DNA of 64,000 nucleotides from Rhodovastum atsumiense (GCF_937425535.1 NZ_OW485601.1:1452501-1516500); one strand, 5' to 3'; numbered from the stretch's first letter, positions 47,244-57,166 are shown. Notes: generated by a model not told the origin, from the sequence alone. Translations and numbers: made by a program.

Positions 47244-48485
47244 TCACGCAAAGAATTCCCGCACGCGCGCCAGCGTGTCGGCCAGGAAATCGATCTCCTC
47301 GATCGTGGTGTAGACGCCGAAGCTGGCGCGGGCCGTGCTTTCCAGGCCGAAGCGGTGCATCAGCGGCTCGGCGCAGTGATGCCCCGCGCGCACGGCGATG
47401 CCGCTGCGGTCGAGCAGGGTGGCCACGTCATGCGCATGCGCACGGTCGAGGATGAAGCTGACGACCCCGCCGCGGTCCTGGGCCCGGCCGAGGATGGTGA
47501 TCCCCTCGATCGCCGAGAGCCGCGCCAGCGCATGCTCGGTCAGCGCCGCCTCGTGCGCGGCGATGGCATCGTAGCCGATCGCCTCGACATACTCGATCGC
47601 CGCGCGCAGCCCGATGCCTTCCAGGATCGCCGGCGTGCCCGCTTCGAACTTGTGCGGCACCGCCGCCCAGGTGCAGCGCTCGTACGAGACCGAGGAGATC
47701 ATGTCGCCACCACCCAGGAAGGGCGGCATCGCCTCCAGCAGCTCGCGCCTTGCCCAGAGCACGCCGATGCCGGTGGGGCCGTACAGCTTGTGCCCGGTGA
47801 AGGCGTAGAAATCGCAGCCGAGCGCCTGCACGTCGACCCGGCGATGCACCACCGCCTGGCTGCCGTCCAGCAGCACCTTGGCCCCGTAGGCGTGCGCCAC
47901 CTGCACGATGCGCTCCGCCGGGGTGTAGGTGCCCAGCACGTTCGACATGTGCGTGATCGCCACCAGCCCGACCTTGCCGTCGGCCAGCAGCCGCTCGAAC
48001 CCCTCCATGTCGAGCTCGCCGGCATCGGTTACCGGAGCCACGCGCAATTCCACGCCCCGTTCCTCGCGGAGCTGGTACCAGGGCACGATGTTGGAATGGT
48101 GCTCCATGCCGGAGATCAGCACCGCCTGCCCGGGCCGCAGGATCGCCCGCCCATAGGTATGGGCGACCAGGTTGATCGCCTCGGTGCTGTTGCGGGTGAA
48201 CACGATCTCGGCCCGGTCGGGGGCGTTGACCAGCCGCGCCACCGCATCGCGGGTGGATTCGTAGGCTTCGGTGGTGCGCTCGCTCATCCAGTGCAGGCCG
48301 CGATGGATGTTCGCGTACTGCGTCTCCATGGCCTCGACCATGGCATTGATCACCGCGCGCGGCTTCTGGGCGGAGGCGGCGCTGTCGAGGAAAACCAGGG
48401 GCTTGCCGCGCACGGTCTGGGTCAGGATCGGGAAATCCTCGCGGATGCGGGCGACATCCACCCCTGCCGTCCCCACCACGCTCAT
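47244..48485 (-). CDS. sufS: Cysteine desulfurase SufS
   Basis: SufS removes sulfur from L-cysteine with PLP and passes it to SufU. The 413-residue protein has KPLVFLDSAASAQKPRAVIN at the N-terminus, the PLP Lys in FYAFTGHKLYGPTGIGVLWA and the active-site Cys in VRAGHHCAEPLMHRFGLE. The short Cys loop marks a group II (SufS-type) desulfurase. The start overlaps the sufD stop by 4 nt. Confidence 0.96.
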   Translation of the reverse strand: MSVVGTAGVDVARIREDFPILTQTVRGKPLVFLDSAASAQKPRAVINAMVEAMETQYANIHRGLHWMSERTTEAYESTRDAVARLVNAPDRAEIVFTRNSTEAINLVAHTYGRAILRPGQAVLISGMEHHSNIVPWYQLREERGVELRVAPVTDAGELDMEGFERLLADGKVGLVAITHMSNVLGTYTPAERIVQVAHAYGAKVLLDGSQAVVHRRVDVQALGCDFYAFTGHKLYGPTGIGVLWARRELLEAMPPFLGGGDMISSVSYERCTWAAVPHKFEAGTPAILEGIGLRAAIEYVEAIGYDAIAAHEAALTEHALARLSAIEGITILGRAQDRGGVVSFILDRAHAHDVATLLDRSGIAVRAGHHCAEPLMHRFGLESTARASFGVYTTIEEIDFLADTLARVREFFA

Positions 48486-49716
48486 GCCGAAGCTCCCTCC
48501 CAGAACGTCTCGATCATGCCTTCCATCGCCTCGCGTGCCTCCTCATGTCCGATCGGATCGAGGGCCTCGTTCAGGAAGGCCCGCACCAGGATGCTGCGCG
48601 ACGCCGGCTCGGGAATGCCGCGGCTGCGCAGGTAGAACAGCTGCTCGGGATCGAGTTCGCCCACCGTGGCGCCATGGCTGCACTTCACGTCGTCGGCGTA
48701 GATCTCGAGCTGCGGCTTGCTGTCGATCTCGGCCTCGGGGCTGAGCAGCAGCGCCTGGTTCATCTGGTAGCCATCGGTCTTCTGGGCGGCGCGGGCGACC
48801 TCGATCTTGCCCTGGAACACGCCGCGCGACGCCCCGGTCAGCACGTTCTTCACCGTCTGCCGGCTGGTGGTGCAGGGCGCGTCATGCGTGACCACGGTGG
48901 TGAAATCGGCATGCTGCGTGCCGCGCAGCAACTGCGCCGCGTTCAGATGCGCCGTCGCGCGCTCGCCGGCGAGCCGCGCATGCACCTCCATGCGCGCGAG
49001 CCGCCCGCCGAGCGTGAGCAGGAAGCTGTCATAAGTGCCCCGTGCCGCCACCTCGGCATAAAGCGTGGAGAGGTGGAAGGCGGTCTCGGCCTCGCGCTGG
49101 ATGCGCAGATGCACAAGCGTCGCGTCCTCGGCGACCACCGCGGTGAAGACGGGGTTGTGCAGGTAGCTCCCCTCGCCCACGCTCGCCTCGATCAGCTCGA
49201 GCCGGGCGCCGCGGCCAAGCCGGATCTCGTGGCGCGGGTGGAAGGCGCCGCCATTGGCCAGTTGCACCAGCAGCAGCGTGCCGGCATCCACGCCGTCGGG
49301 CACCTCGATGCGGGCGCCGTCCTCGGCCAGCATGGTGTTCAGCGCGACCAGCTTTTCCCGCTCGGGCCGGGCGATGCCGCCGAAGGCCGGGGCGCCGGTG
49401 CGCACATCGATGCCGTCGGGCAGGGTGGAGAGATCCGGCCGGAACCGGCCATTGGCGAACACGATCCGTGGCCCGGCGATCGCCGGCAGCAACGCCGCGA
49501 GCCCGGCCGGATCGCCGGCCGGTTCGTCGAAGCTGGCATCCGTGAGCGGGCGCAGCAGCGTGTAGCGCCAGGCTTCCTCGCGCGGGGCCGGCAGGCCGGC
49601 GTCACGGAACAGCGCCGCCGCCCGCTCCTGCTCCGGCAGGGGCTGCGCCCGCGCCGCGAAGCGCGAGACGAACGCATCGGCCGCCGCCTGCAGCGCGGTG
49701 CGCGGGGCCGGGGCGT

Positions 49717-49720
<4 letters not shown>
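48482..49720 (-). CDS. sufD: Fe-S cluster assembly protein SufD
   Basis: SufD is the partner of SufB in the SufBC2D scaffold. The 412-residue protein starts MNAPAPRTALQAAADAFVSR and has the beta-helix core and the C-terminal SufBD signature VKCSHGATVGELDPEQLFYL and RSRGIPEPASRSILVRAFLN. It overlaps sufS and the sufC stop by 4 nt each, indicating tight co-translation. Confidence 0.94.
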
Positions 49721-50466
<746 letters not shown>

Positions 50467-50480
50467 CTTCGCTTCCCCTG

Positions 50481-51968
50481 TCAGCCGACCGAGCCTTCGA
50501 GGCTCACGGCGAGCAGCTTCTGTGCCTCGACGGCGAATTCCATCGGCAGCTCCTTCAGGACTTCCTTGCAGAAGCCGTTGACGATGAGATTGACGGCGTC
50601 TTCTTCCGAAAGCCCGCGCTGGCGGCAGTAGAACAACTGGTCGTCGGCGATCTTCGAGGTGGTCGCCTCGTGCTCGACCTTGGCCGAGGGATTGCGGTTC
50701 TCGATGTAGGGCACGGTATGCGCGCCGCACTGGTCGCCGATCAGCAGGCTGTCGCACTGCGTGTGGTTGCGCGCGCCATGCGCCCGCGGCATCACCCGCA
50801 CCAACCCGCGATAGGTGTTGTCCGACCGCCCGGCGCTGATGCCCTTGCTGACGATGGTGCTGCGGGTGTTGCGGCCGATATGGATCATCTTGGTCCCGGT
50901 ATCGGCCTGCTGGCGGTTGGTGGTCACGGCGACGGAATAGAACTCGCCGACGCTGTCGTCGCCCTGCAGGATGCAGCTCGGGTATTTCCAGGTGATCGCC
51001 GAGCCGGTCTCCACCTGGGTCCAGGAAATCTTCGAGCGCGCGCCGCGACAGGCGCCGCGCTTGGTGACGAAGTTGTAGATGCCGCCGCGGCCCTCGGCAT
51101 CGCCGGGGTACCAGTTCTGCACCGTGCTGTACTTGATCTGCGCATCGTCCAGCGCGATCAGCTCCACCACCGCCGCATGCAACTGGTTCTCGTCGCGCTG
51201 CGGCGCCGTGCAGCCTTCCAGGTAGGACACCGAGGCGCGCTCGTCGGCGATGATCAGCGTGCGCTCGAACTGGCCGGTGTTGCGCGCATTGATGCGGAAA
51301 TAGGTGGACAGCTCCATCGGGCAGCGCACCCCCTTGGGGATGTAGACGAAGCTGCCATCGGTGAAGACCGCCGAATTCAGGGCCGCGTAGTAATTGTCGC
51401 TGATCGGCACCACGCTGCCCAGGTACTGGCGCACCAGTTCCGGGTGCTCGCGCACCGCCTCGCTGATCGGGCAGAAGATCACCCCGGCCTTGGCCAGGGT
51501 CTCGCGGAAGGTGGTGGCGACCGAGACGCTGTCGAACACCGCGTCCACCGCGACCTGCGGCCGTTCCTCTTCCCCCGCCCCCTCCACGCCGGCCAGGATC
51601 GCCCGCTCCTTCAGCGGGATGCCCAGCTTCTCGTAGGTCGCCAGCAATTCGGGATCGACCTCGTCGAGGCTCTTCGGGCCGGCCTTCTGCTTGGGCGCAG
51701 CGTAGTAGTGGATGTCCTGGTAATCAATCTTCTCGTGATGCAGCTTCGCCCAGTGCGGCTCCTCCATCGTCAGCCACGCCGCATAGGCCTTCAGCCGCCA
51801 GGCCAGCAGCCATTCCGGCTCCTGCTTGCGCGCCGAGATCAGCCGGATGATGTCCTCGTTCAGCCCCTTGGGGGCCAGTTCCATCTCGATGTCGGTGGAA
51901 AAGCCCCATTTGTAGCCGGACTGGGTGACGGCCTGGACGGTATCGAGGGTTTCCGCGACTGCGGGCAT
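50481..51968 (-). CDS. sufB: Fe-S cluster assembly protein SufB
   Basis: SufB is the scaffold subunit on which Fe-S clusters are built. The 495-residue protein starts [20 protein letters not shown] after GGAAGGG. Signatures include [20 protein letters not shown], where the Cys is a proposed sulfur acceptor, [20 protein letters not shown], and the C-terminal [20 protein letters not shown]. It is the first structural gene after the Rrf2 regulator, 15 nt away. Confidence 0.96.
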   Translation of the reverse strand: MPAVAETLDTVQAVTQSGYKWGFSTDIEMELAPKGLNEDIIRLISARKQEPEWLLAWRLKAYAAWLTMEEPHWAKLHHEKIDYQDIHYYAAPKQKAGPKSLDEVDPELLATYEKLGIPLKERAILAGVEGAGEEERPQVAVDAVFDSVSVATTFRETLAKAGVIFCPISEAVREHPELVRQYLGSVVPISDNYYAALNSAVFTDGSFVYIPKGVRCPMELSTYFRINARNTGQFERTLIIADERASVSYLEGCTAPQRDENQLHAAVVELIALDDAQIKYSTVQNWYPGDAEGRGGIYNFVTKRGACRGARSKISWTQVETGSAITWKYPSCILQGDDSVGEFYSVAVTTNRQQADTGTKMIHIGRNTRSTIVSKGISAGRSDNTYRGLVRVMPRAHGARNHTQCDSLLIGDQCGAHTVPYIENRNPSAKVEHEATTSKIADDQLFYCRQRGLSEEDAVNLIVNGFCKEVLKELPMEFAVEAQKLLAVSLEGSVG

Positions 51969-51983
51969 GGTGTCACCCTTCCG

Positions 51984-52460
51984 TTAATCAGAAATGGGGA
52001 GATGGGCCGGCGTGCCGGCGGGCGTGCCGATGCGAAAGGCCGTCGGGATGGACGCCTCGCGCATGTCGGCCAGCGTGATCCGGCCGAGCGCATGCCGGAT
52101 GGCGTCGTTCACCAGGTCCCAGCGGCCCTTGACGGCGCAGAGCTTCCCCACCTCGCAGGCCGAGGCGGAGCCGTCCACGCAGGCGGCCAGCGCGATCGGC
52201 CCGTCCACCGCGGTGATCACGTCGGCAATGGCGATCTCTTCCAATGGTCGCATCAGCCGGTAGCCACCCCGGGCCCCGCGCTGGGACGCCACGATCTGGG
52301 CAGTGGCCAGGCATTTCAGCACCTTGGCGACCGTCGGTTCAGGCACGCCGGTCGCCGTGGCAATGCCGGGGGAGGTCTGCACGGCGTCCCCGGAGTCGGA
52401 CTCCGAAAGGCGCAGCAGCACCACCACGGCATAGTCGGTCAGCTTGGAGAGCCTGAGCAT
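51984..52460 (-). CDS. Rrf2-family SUF operon regulator (IscR-like, with three Cys)
   Basis: This 158-residue regulator heads the suf operon. It begins MLRLSKLTDYAVVVLLRLSE, a pattern shared by the SUF-system regulators of the Rrf2 family, and has the wing QRGARGGYRLMRPLEEIAI. Three cysteines, in AACVDGSASACEVGKLCAVK, match in number and place the [2Fe-2S] ligands of IscR, with spacings of 7 and 5 residues. It most likely senses Fe-S status and adjusts suf expression. A near-palindrome 16 nt upstream of its start is a candidate autoregulatory site. Confidence 0.9.
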   Translation of the reverse strand: MLRLSKLTDYAVVVLLRLSESDSGDAVQTSPGIATATGVPEPTVAKVLKCLATAQIVASQRGARGGYRLMRPLEEIAIADVITAVDGPIALAACVDGSASACEVGKLCAVKGRWDLVNDAIRHALGRITLADMREASIPTAFRIGTPAGTPAHLPISD

Positions 52461-52475
52461 GGCGGCAACGACCCT

Positions 52476-52499
52476 AATCGGACCTTGTGGGTCCTGATT
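52476..52499. promoter_or_regulatory. Imperfect palindrome upstream of the suf regulator
   Basis: AATCGGACC (52476-52484), a TTGTG spacer and GGTCCTGATT (52490-52499) form an inverted repeat broken by one extra base. It is 15 nt before the regulator start on the minus strand. Its position suits an operator for the Rrf2 protein. Confirmation needs binding data. Confidence 0.4.
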
Positions 52500-53012
52500 G
52501 CCCGCAGATGGCCCATCATGCTTGTTCCGTCAAGGCGCGAAGCTGAGGGAATGCAGGATTGGAAGATCCGGCCGGCATGGCTTGCGCAATCCCGCCGCGC
52601 ATGGTGTCGCGCCGCATGGGTGACGAAGCGGCCAGGATATGCGGGCTGGCGGCGAAGCTGTCCCCTGCGCACGCCGCAGCACAGCTCCGCGGCGACACGG
52701 TAGCTCCGGGACCACCGGCCAGGCCCGGCGCGCAGGCGGCGTCACGGGACCGGGGAGACGCAACCGGGGATCATCCGACGGCTGCCGCCGGCCGAATGGA
52801 TGGGTACAACACACGGCGCCAGCTTGCACTTTCGCCGCCGCCCCCTACCTGAAGAGCGGGGCCCCGGGGTGTGTGCCCCACCACGGGGATGACTCCTTCC
52901 GCCCGCGCGCCGCGGGCCTGCCGGTACGACAAGGCCGGGCGCGCGGGCGGTTGTTATCCTGGGATTTCAGGTGAAATGCCGGCATCCGGGGCATGTCCCC
53001 GTGCCGTGTGGA

Positions 53013-53041
53013 CGGGAACGCCGCGAACCCGGTCGTTCCCG
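53013..53041 (-). terminator. Inverted repeat after the phasin gene
   Basis: CGGGAACG (53013-53020) and CGTTCCCG (53034-53041) are perfect 8-nt arms with a 13-nt loop, starting 10 nt past the phasin stop on the minus strand. No T-tract follows. A terminator role is inferred from position. Confidence 0.4.
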
Positions 53042-53051
53042 TATCGTCGCC

Positions 53052-53708
53052 TCAGCCGCGGATCGGGTGCCCCCGTTCCTGCAGCGGGCGTGCCGCTTCC
53101 TCCACGATCTGCCCGGCCAGTCGCAGCAGCCGCGTGTTGGCGCCCAGCATGTCCTCGACGGCCTCGAGATACATGTCCCGCTGCACCTCGGCCAGCGCCA
53201 CCATGGACCGGCAGCCCAGCAGGTCATGATGCCGGCGCTGCGCCCGCCCGAAAGCATTCTGCATCAGCTCGAACCAGGTATTCTGCCAATGCTGGGCGCC
53301 GCGGCTGAGACTGGCGAAGGAGGCGACCATGGCCTGCACGTCGCCCGCCGAGCGCTCGCTCGCCTCGCGATAGGCCTCGGTCATGCGGATCGTGGCCTCG
53401 GCGAAGCGCCGTCCCTGCTCCAGCCCGGCCTGGGCGAACGGCTCCTGCAGGCCCGCCATCGCGCGCAGACTGGCCGCCGTCGCCTCGCTGCCGTCTTCCC
53501 CGACCTGCCGGACGCGCCCGGCAGCGGCCTGCGAAGCCTGCGCGATGCTATCGGCCGATTGCGCTGCCTGCGTTTCCGTCTTTTGCGCCGCATCCTGCAT
53601 TGCGCGCTCCTCATCGGTGGTAACGGTGCGCAGCCACGGCGCCTGTTCCTCGGTGCCCGGACGATCGGATGCGTCCTGCCCACGCCGTGAAGCATGCGTT
53701 TGAGCCAT
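53052..53708 (-). CDS. Phasin-family protein
   Basis: Phasins coat polyhydroxyalkanoate granules and affect their size. The start at 53708 (MAQTHASRRGQDASDRPGTE) is fixed by AAGGAGGT a dozen bases upstream and gives 218 residues. After a Gln/Ala-rich low-complexity lead, the helical phasin_2 type core contains GLQEPFAQAGLEQGRRFAEA, YREASERSAGDVQAMVASFA and HWQNTWFELMQNAFGRAQRR, with coiled-coil heptads. No PHA synthase is near. The longer frame to 53912 is not supported. Confidence 0.82.
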   Translation of the reverse strand: MAQTHASRRGQDASDRPGTEEQAPWLRTVTTDEERAMQDAAQKTETQAAQSADSIAQASQAAAGRVRQVGEDGSEATAASLRAMAGLQEPFAQAGLEQGRRFAEATIRMTEAYREASERSAGDVQAMVASFASLSRGAQHWQNTWFELMQNAFGRAQRRHHDLLGCRSMVALAEVQRDMYLEAVEDMLGANTRLLRLAGQIVEEAARPLQERGHPIRG

Positions 53709-54216
53709 TACGGAATTACCTCCTTGTGACACGCGGCCATGCCGCGTGAGCGGGGCCTTGCTCCCGGTCACGACGGCCGCGATGGCAATCGATTCTGCGG
53801 TCCCGGATGGTCGACCCGGCCAGTCGAGACGCTCCTGCCAACCTCCGCGATGCAAACGCTCCGGAAACCAGCGGACATCACGAGCGCACCCGCCGCGGGA
53901 GCGCCGCCACATCCTCGATAATCAAGATGTCCGCCTACCCCCAGGCGCACGAAAGATCATAACATCTGCCCCCGAGAGGTCTACCCCGCCTCCTGACAAC
54001 GTGAGCAAATGCAGATTAGCATTTTCAGAAAAAATGTCGTTTTGATTGACGTTTTGTTAACAAATTATACGCCGTTCACTTCAAGCATGCTTATATAGAA
54101 ATATTATTATGGAGAAATGTTGCGATTTTTATTTATAGAACGTCTCCCCCCGATGTTCAGCAGCCATTCGCCCCCAACAACCAAGGCACGCCGGGAACAT
54201 GCATCCGGCGCGGCCC
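53709..54216. promoter_or_regulatory. AT-rich island upstream of the phasin gene
   Basis: The 0.5-kb gap between ric and the phasin gene includes, at about 53990-54150, the most AT-rich sequence of the window, with runs such as TATATAGAAATATTATTATG. It holds two perfect 10-bp palindromes, TTGTTAACAA (54054-54063) and AAGCATGCTT (54083-54092), and on the minus strand a TATAAT between them. A promoter and regulator sites for the phasin gene are likely here. I see no convincing gene; small frames between 53740 and 53960 lack ribosome sites. Confidence 0.5.
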
Positions 54217-54888
54217 TCAGCCGCTGAAGCGCGAGAAGAGAACGTTGTTCTCCAGATCGATATGCTCCTTCAGGTCCTCGGTCAGCCGCCGCGCCCCGAC
54301 ATACAGGGCCCGCCAGGTCGGGCAGGCCTCGGCGGGCAGCCCGAAGCCATGCGTCAGCCCCTCCAGCCGGCGCAGGCTCTCTTCCGCCTCGCCGTGCTCG
54401 CGCAGCATCACCCCGATCGGCGAGCCGATCATCGGATGTCCCCCTGCGCGCATGAGCGGGAACAGCACCTGTTCCTCCTTCTGCATGTGCGCCTCCAGCT
54501 CATCGGCAAGGCGCTGCAGCAGCGCCGCGATGCCGCGCGGCGCCAGCGGATGCGCGCCATGCACCGCCTCCACCCGCTTCGCCAGCCGCAGCAGCTCCGG
54601 CAGGTCCCGCCGGTGGCCGGCATGGAAACGGGTCTCGATCAGCGCGATCAGGGCCTCGGTGTCCAGCGCCCCCTGTCCCGGCGATCCACGGGCGATCATG
54701 GTGTCGAGCTCCGCTTCCAGCCCGGCGACATCCAGCCCCTTCGCCGCCGCCGCCTCGCCGAGCGGAACCTGGCCACCACAGCAGAAATCGAGCCTGTGAC
54801 GCCGGAACACCGCGGTCGCCCCGGGCAGGTGGGAGGCGATCTCGGCAAGGGTGCGATGGGCGAAGCCGACAGTTTCGGGGGCGGACAT
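54217..54888 (-). CDS. ric: Iron-sulfur cluster repair di-iron protein (RIC/YtfE/ScdA)
   Basis: RIC proteins restore Fe-S clusters damaged by nitric oxide or peroxide. The 223-residue protein starts MSAPETVGFAHRTLAEIASH after AGGAGAAA. It has the ScdA N-terminal domain with RHRLDFCCGGQVPLGEAAA, then a hemerythrin-like four-helix bundle with metal-binding His/Glu in TRFHAGHRRDLPELLRLA, AHMQKEEQVLFPLMRAGG, MLREHGEAEESLRRLEG and DLKEHIDLENNVLFSRF. It is divergent from an NsrR-like gene, with three operator-like repeats between them. Confidence 0.94.
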   Translation of the reverse strand: MSAPETVGFAHRTLAEIASHLPGATAVFRRHRLDFCCGGQVPLGEAAAAKGLDVAGLEAELDTMIARGSPGQGALDTEALIALIETRFHAGHRRDLPELLRLAKRVEAVHGAHPLAPRGIAALLQRLADELEAHMQKEEQVLFPLMRAGGHPMIGSPIGVMLREHGEAEESLRRLEGLTHGFGLPAEACPTWRALYVGARRLTEDLKEHIDLENNVLFSRFSG

Positions 54889-54930
54889 GCGATTTCTCCT
54901 GGACCCGCGGCGAGCGAGGGGGATGATCCG

Positions 54931-55002
54931 GGTATTGGCGATAAAAACTGGTATCGCCAATACCAATTACCCTGGCGCCAGTTTGTGGTATCGTCAATAC
55001 CA
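54931..55002. promoter_or_regulatory. Operator array between ric and nsrR
   Basis: Two perfect copies of TGGTAT-N5-ATACCA lie at 54949-54965 (spacer CGCCA) and 54986-55002 (spacer CGTCA), 37 bp apart. A third, half-degenerate copy GGTATTGGCGATA (54931-54943) is the exact reverse complement of TATCGCCAATACC at 54952-54964. The last site ends 18 nt before the nsrR ATG and the first begins 42 nt from the ric start. The array can control both genes; NsrR itself is the obvious candidate binder. Confidence 0.8.
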
Positions 55003-55020
55003 ATTTCCGGACCCACCATC

Positions 55021-55473
55021 ATGCGCCTGCTTGCCTCCACCGATTTCGCGCTCCGCATTCTCATGCGGCTCTCCGCCGAACCCGACGGCCAGCATCTCAG
55101 CGTGGAGGCGCTCGCCCGTGAACTCGGCGGATTGTCACGCAACCATCTGCACAAGGTGGTGCAGGAACTCGCCGCCCTGGGCGTGGTCCGCACGGTGCGT
55201 GGCGCCCGCGGCGGGGTCGCGCTGGCCCGGCCGGCCAGCGAGATCCGGCTCGGCGAGTTGCTGCGCAGCCTGGAAACCGATCAGTCGCTGGTGGAATGCT
55301 TCCGCAGCGACGGCGGCGCCTGCGTGCTGACCCCGTGCTGCCGGCTGAAGGGCTTCCTCGGCGGCGCCTGGAGCGCCTTCCTGCGCGAGCTCGATCGCCA
55401 CACCCTGGCCGACTGCCTCGTGCGCGAGGGCGGCGTGCCGGTCCTGCCGCTCGTCCACGCGGCGGACGCCTGA
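55021..55473 (+). CDS. nsrR: NsrR-like Rrf2-family nitric oxide-sensing regulator
   Basis: This 150-residue regulator starts MRLLASTDFALRILMRLSAE. The winged helix has LSRNHLHKVVQELAALGVVR and the wing TVRGARGGVALARPASEIRL. The C-terminal half has LVECFRSDGGACVLTPCCRL, with cysteines arranged as in NsrR, which binds an NO-sensitive Fe-S cluster. Divergent position to ric, a known NsrR target in other bacteria, supports the name. IscR is unlikely since the tail CRLKGFLGGAWSAFLRELD is of NsrR type. Confidence 0.9.
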   Translation: MRLLASTDFALRILMRLSAEPDGQHLSVEALARELGGLSRNHLHKVVQELAALGVVRTVRGARGGVALARPASEIRLGELLRSLETDQSLVECFRSDGGACVLTPCCRLKGFLGGAWSAFLRELDRHTLADCLVREGGVPVLPLVHAADA

Positions 55474-55505
55474 GACCGGCCGTCCGCCGCCCGTCCCGCT
55501 CAGGC
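55461..55505. terminator. Overlapping hairpins between convergent nsrR and tam
   Basis: GGCGGAC/GTCCGCC (55461-55467 with 55482-55488) and GCCTGAG/CTCAGGC (55468-55474 with 55499-55505) are two mutually exclusive stems. They cover the nsrR stop codon and the tam stop codon. A bidirectional terminator is the simplest reading. No T-tract is seen. Confidence 0.5.
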
Positions 55506-56273
55506 CGCCGTCGCCACCAGGAACAACCGCCGGAACGGCAGCAAAGTGGTGCCGTCCGGGCGGCGCGGGTAATGCGGCCGCAACGCCGCGCGGTAGGCCG
55601 CCAGGAAACCCTCGCGCAGTTCCGCCGGCAACGGATCGAGGAACGGCCGCAGGCTGGTGCCCATCGCCCACTGCACCACCGCGTCCTCGCCCTGCAGCGC
55701 GTGCATGTACGTGGTTTCCCAAAGATCCAGGGCAGCGCAGCACGGCCGCAGCAGATCCCAGTAGTCGGATGGGGCCAGGATCGCCGGGGCCGACCCGACC
55801 CCGGCCAGCAGCGCCGCCCAGGGGCCGTTCGCCGCCACCTCGTGCTGCAGCGCGCGCAGCGGCGCGGCGTGCATCAGCGGCATCTGCACCGCCAGCATCC
55901 CGCCCGACGCCAGTGTCGCCAGCAGGCGCGGGAACAGCGCCGCATGCCCATCCAGCCAGTGCAGGGCGGCGTTGGAATAGATCAGGTCCGGTGGCACCGC
56001 CGGCTCCCAGGCCGCGATATCGGCCTGCACGAAGGCGCAATCGGGCGCCGCCGCCCGCGCCCGCGCCAGCATCGGCCCCGAGCCGTCCACGCCGGTGATG
56101 TCGGCCGTGGGAAAGCGCTGCCGCAGGATCGCGCTGACATTGCCGGCGCCGCAGCCCAGATCGACCACCCGCGCCGGCGCCGCCAGGGGCACCCGCGCCA
56201 GCAGGTCGAGCGCCGGGCGCAACCTTTCGTCGCCATACCGAAGATAGATTGCCGGATCCCACTCCGCCGCCAT
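55500..56273 (-). CDS. tam: Trans-aconitate 2-methyltransferase
   Basis: Tam methylates trans-aconitate, a by-product that inhibits aconitase, using SAM. The 257-residue protein starts MAAEWDPAIYLRYGDERLRP after AAGGAGAGG. The SAM site is VVDLGCGAGNVSAILRQRF, followed by ITGVDGSGPMLARARAAAPD and the family motif DLIYSNAALHWLDGHAALFP. RPHYPRRPDGTTLLPFRRLF is typical of the Tam C-terminus. It is 15 nt beyond the membrane-protein gene and probably co-transcribed. Confidence 0.9.
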   Translation of the reverse strand: MAAEWDPAIYLRYGDERLRPALDLLARVPLAAPARVVDLGCGAGNVSAILRQRFPTADITGVDGSGPMLARARAAAPDCAFVQADIAAWEPAVPPDLIYSNAALHWLDGHAALFPRLLATLASGGMLAVQMPLMHAAPLRALQHEVAANGPWAALLAGVGSAPAILAPSDYWDLLRPCCAALDLWETTYMHALQGEDAVVQWAMGTSLRPFLDPLPAELREGFLAAYRAALRPHYPRRPDGTTLLPFRRLFLVATAA

Positions 56274-56288
56274 GGGTGCCTCTCCTTC

Positions 56289-57086
56289 TCAGCCGGGCCG
56301 GTCGGCCGGCTCTCCGCCGATCATGGCAACCATTCCCGCCGCCGGACCAGGGGCCGCGTCGCCGGCGCGAACCGCGATCCGGCCTGAAACCCGGTCGCGC
56401 CAGCGCCGCCATGCCACCGGCAGCAGCGACAGCGCCGCGAGCCCGAGCAACGGCCCCAGGACCGACGGCGACCAGATCAGCGACAGGTCCGGCCGCCCGC
56501 CCGCCTCCAGCACGCTGCCCAGCCCGGCGCCGATGCCGGCGAACACGAAGGTGGCGGGGGTGACGCCCAGCAGCGTCGCCGCGGCGAAGGTGCCGAGCCG
56601 CACGCCGAGCAGGGGCGCGGCGAGGTTGCCCAGCCAGAACGGCACCGCCGGCATCAGGCGCATGGCCAGCAGGTAGGAGAAGGCGTCGCGCCGCAGTTCC
56701 GGTCCGATCCGCGCCAGCAACGGCAGCGCGCGCGCCGCCAGCCCTGGCGCCGGCGAGCCGCGGATGATCAGGAACAACAGGCAGGCGCCGGCCGTGGCCC
56801 CGAGCACGGCGAGCCCGCCGCCCGCCACGGTGCCGAACAGCAGCCCCCCGACCACGGTGAACAACGCCCCCAGCGGCACCGAGACGCCGACCGCCGCGGC
56901 ATAGCCGGCCACGTAGGCCGCCGCCGCCGCGACCGGCGCGGCCTCGACGAAGTGCCGCAGCGCCGCCTGGTGCGCGGCCAGCGTCGCCCAGGACAGCGGC
57001 ACGCCCACGGCGGCGGCCCCCAGCAGCAGGGCCAGGAGCAGCAAGGGCCAGAGTCGATGCAGGTGGACGCGGCGCAACCGGGGCAT
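56289..57086 (-). CDS. TVP38/TMEM64-family (SNARE-associated/DedA-like) membrane protein
   Basis: This 265-residue inner-membrane protein has about five to six hydrophobic segments. The start at 57086 (MPRLRRVHLHRLWPLLLLAL) gives a basic N-terminus before the first span. The VTT/SNARE-associated core is seen in VPLGALFTVVGGLLFGTVAG, SYLLAMRLMPAVPFWLGNLA and LLGVTPATFVFAGIGAGLG. The family is linked to lipid scrambling or transport, but no specific role can be assigned. The upstream frame to 57263 overlaps the rpmH promoter and is not used. Confidence 0.85.
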   Translation of the reverse strand: MPRLRRVHLHRLWPLLLLALLLGAAAVGVPLSWATLAAHQAALRHFVEAAPVAAAAAYVAGYAAAVGVSVPLGALFTVVGGLLFGTVAGGGLAVLGATAGACLLFLIIRGSPAPGLAARALPLLARIGPELRRDAFSYLLAMRLMPAVPFWLGNLAAPLLGVRLGTFAAATLLGVTPATFVFAGIGAGLGSVLEAGGRPDLSLIWSPSVLGPLLGLAALSLLPVAWRRWRDRVSGRIAVRAGDAAPGPAAGMVAMIGGEPADRPG

Positions 57087-57166
57087 GGCGCCGCATGGTG
57101 CGCCGCACCGGCGCGCGCTGCGATGCCACCACGATGACAGACGTCCTCCTCCGCAACCGCCGAAGG

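Larger units (their letters stand above)
52461..53051. other. Intergenic region upstream of the suf operon, no gene seen
   Basis: About 0.6 kb separates the suf regulator from the phasin gene; both are on the minus strand. Open frames here have neither ribosome sites nor family resemblance. Apart from the palindrome at 52476-52499, it holds a perfect 8-bp inverted repeat CGGGAACG/CGTTCCCG (53013-53041) just past the phasin stop, and many GC-rich small repeats. The suf promoter should lie between about 52475 and 52600, but I could not pick one out. Confidence 0.45.

Noticed and set aside
52559-52852. Small plus-strand frame upstream of the suf operon
   Set aside because: No ribosome site, no conserved motif, and composition typical of non-coding GC-rich DNA.
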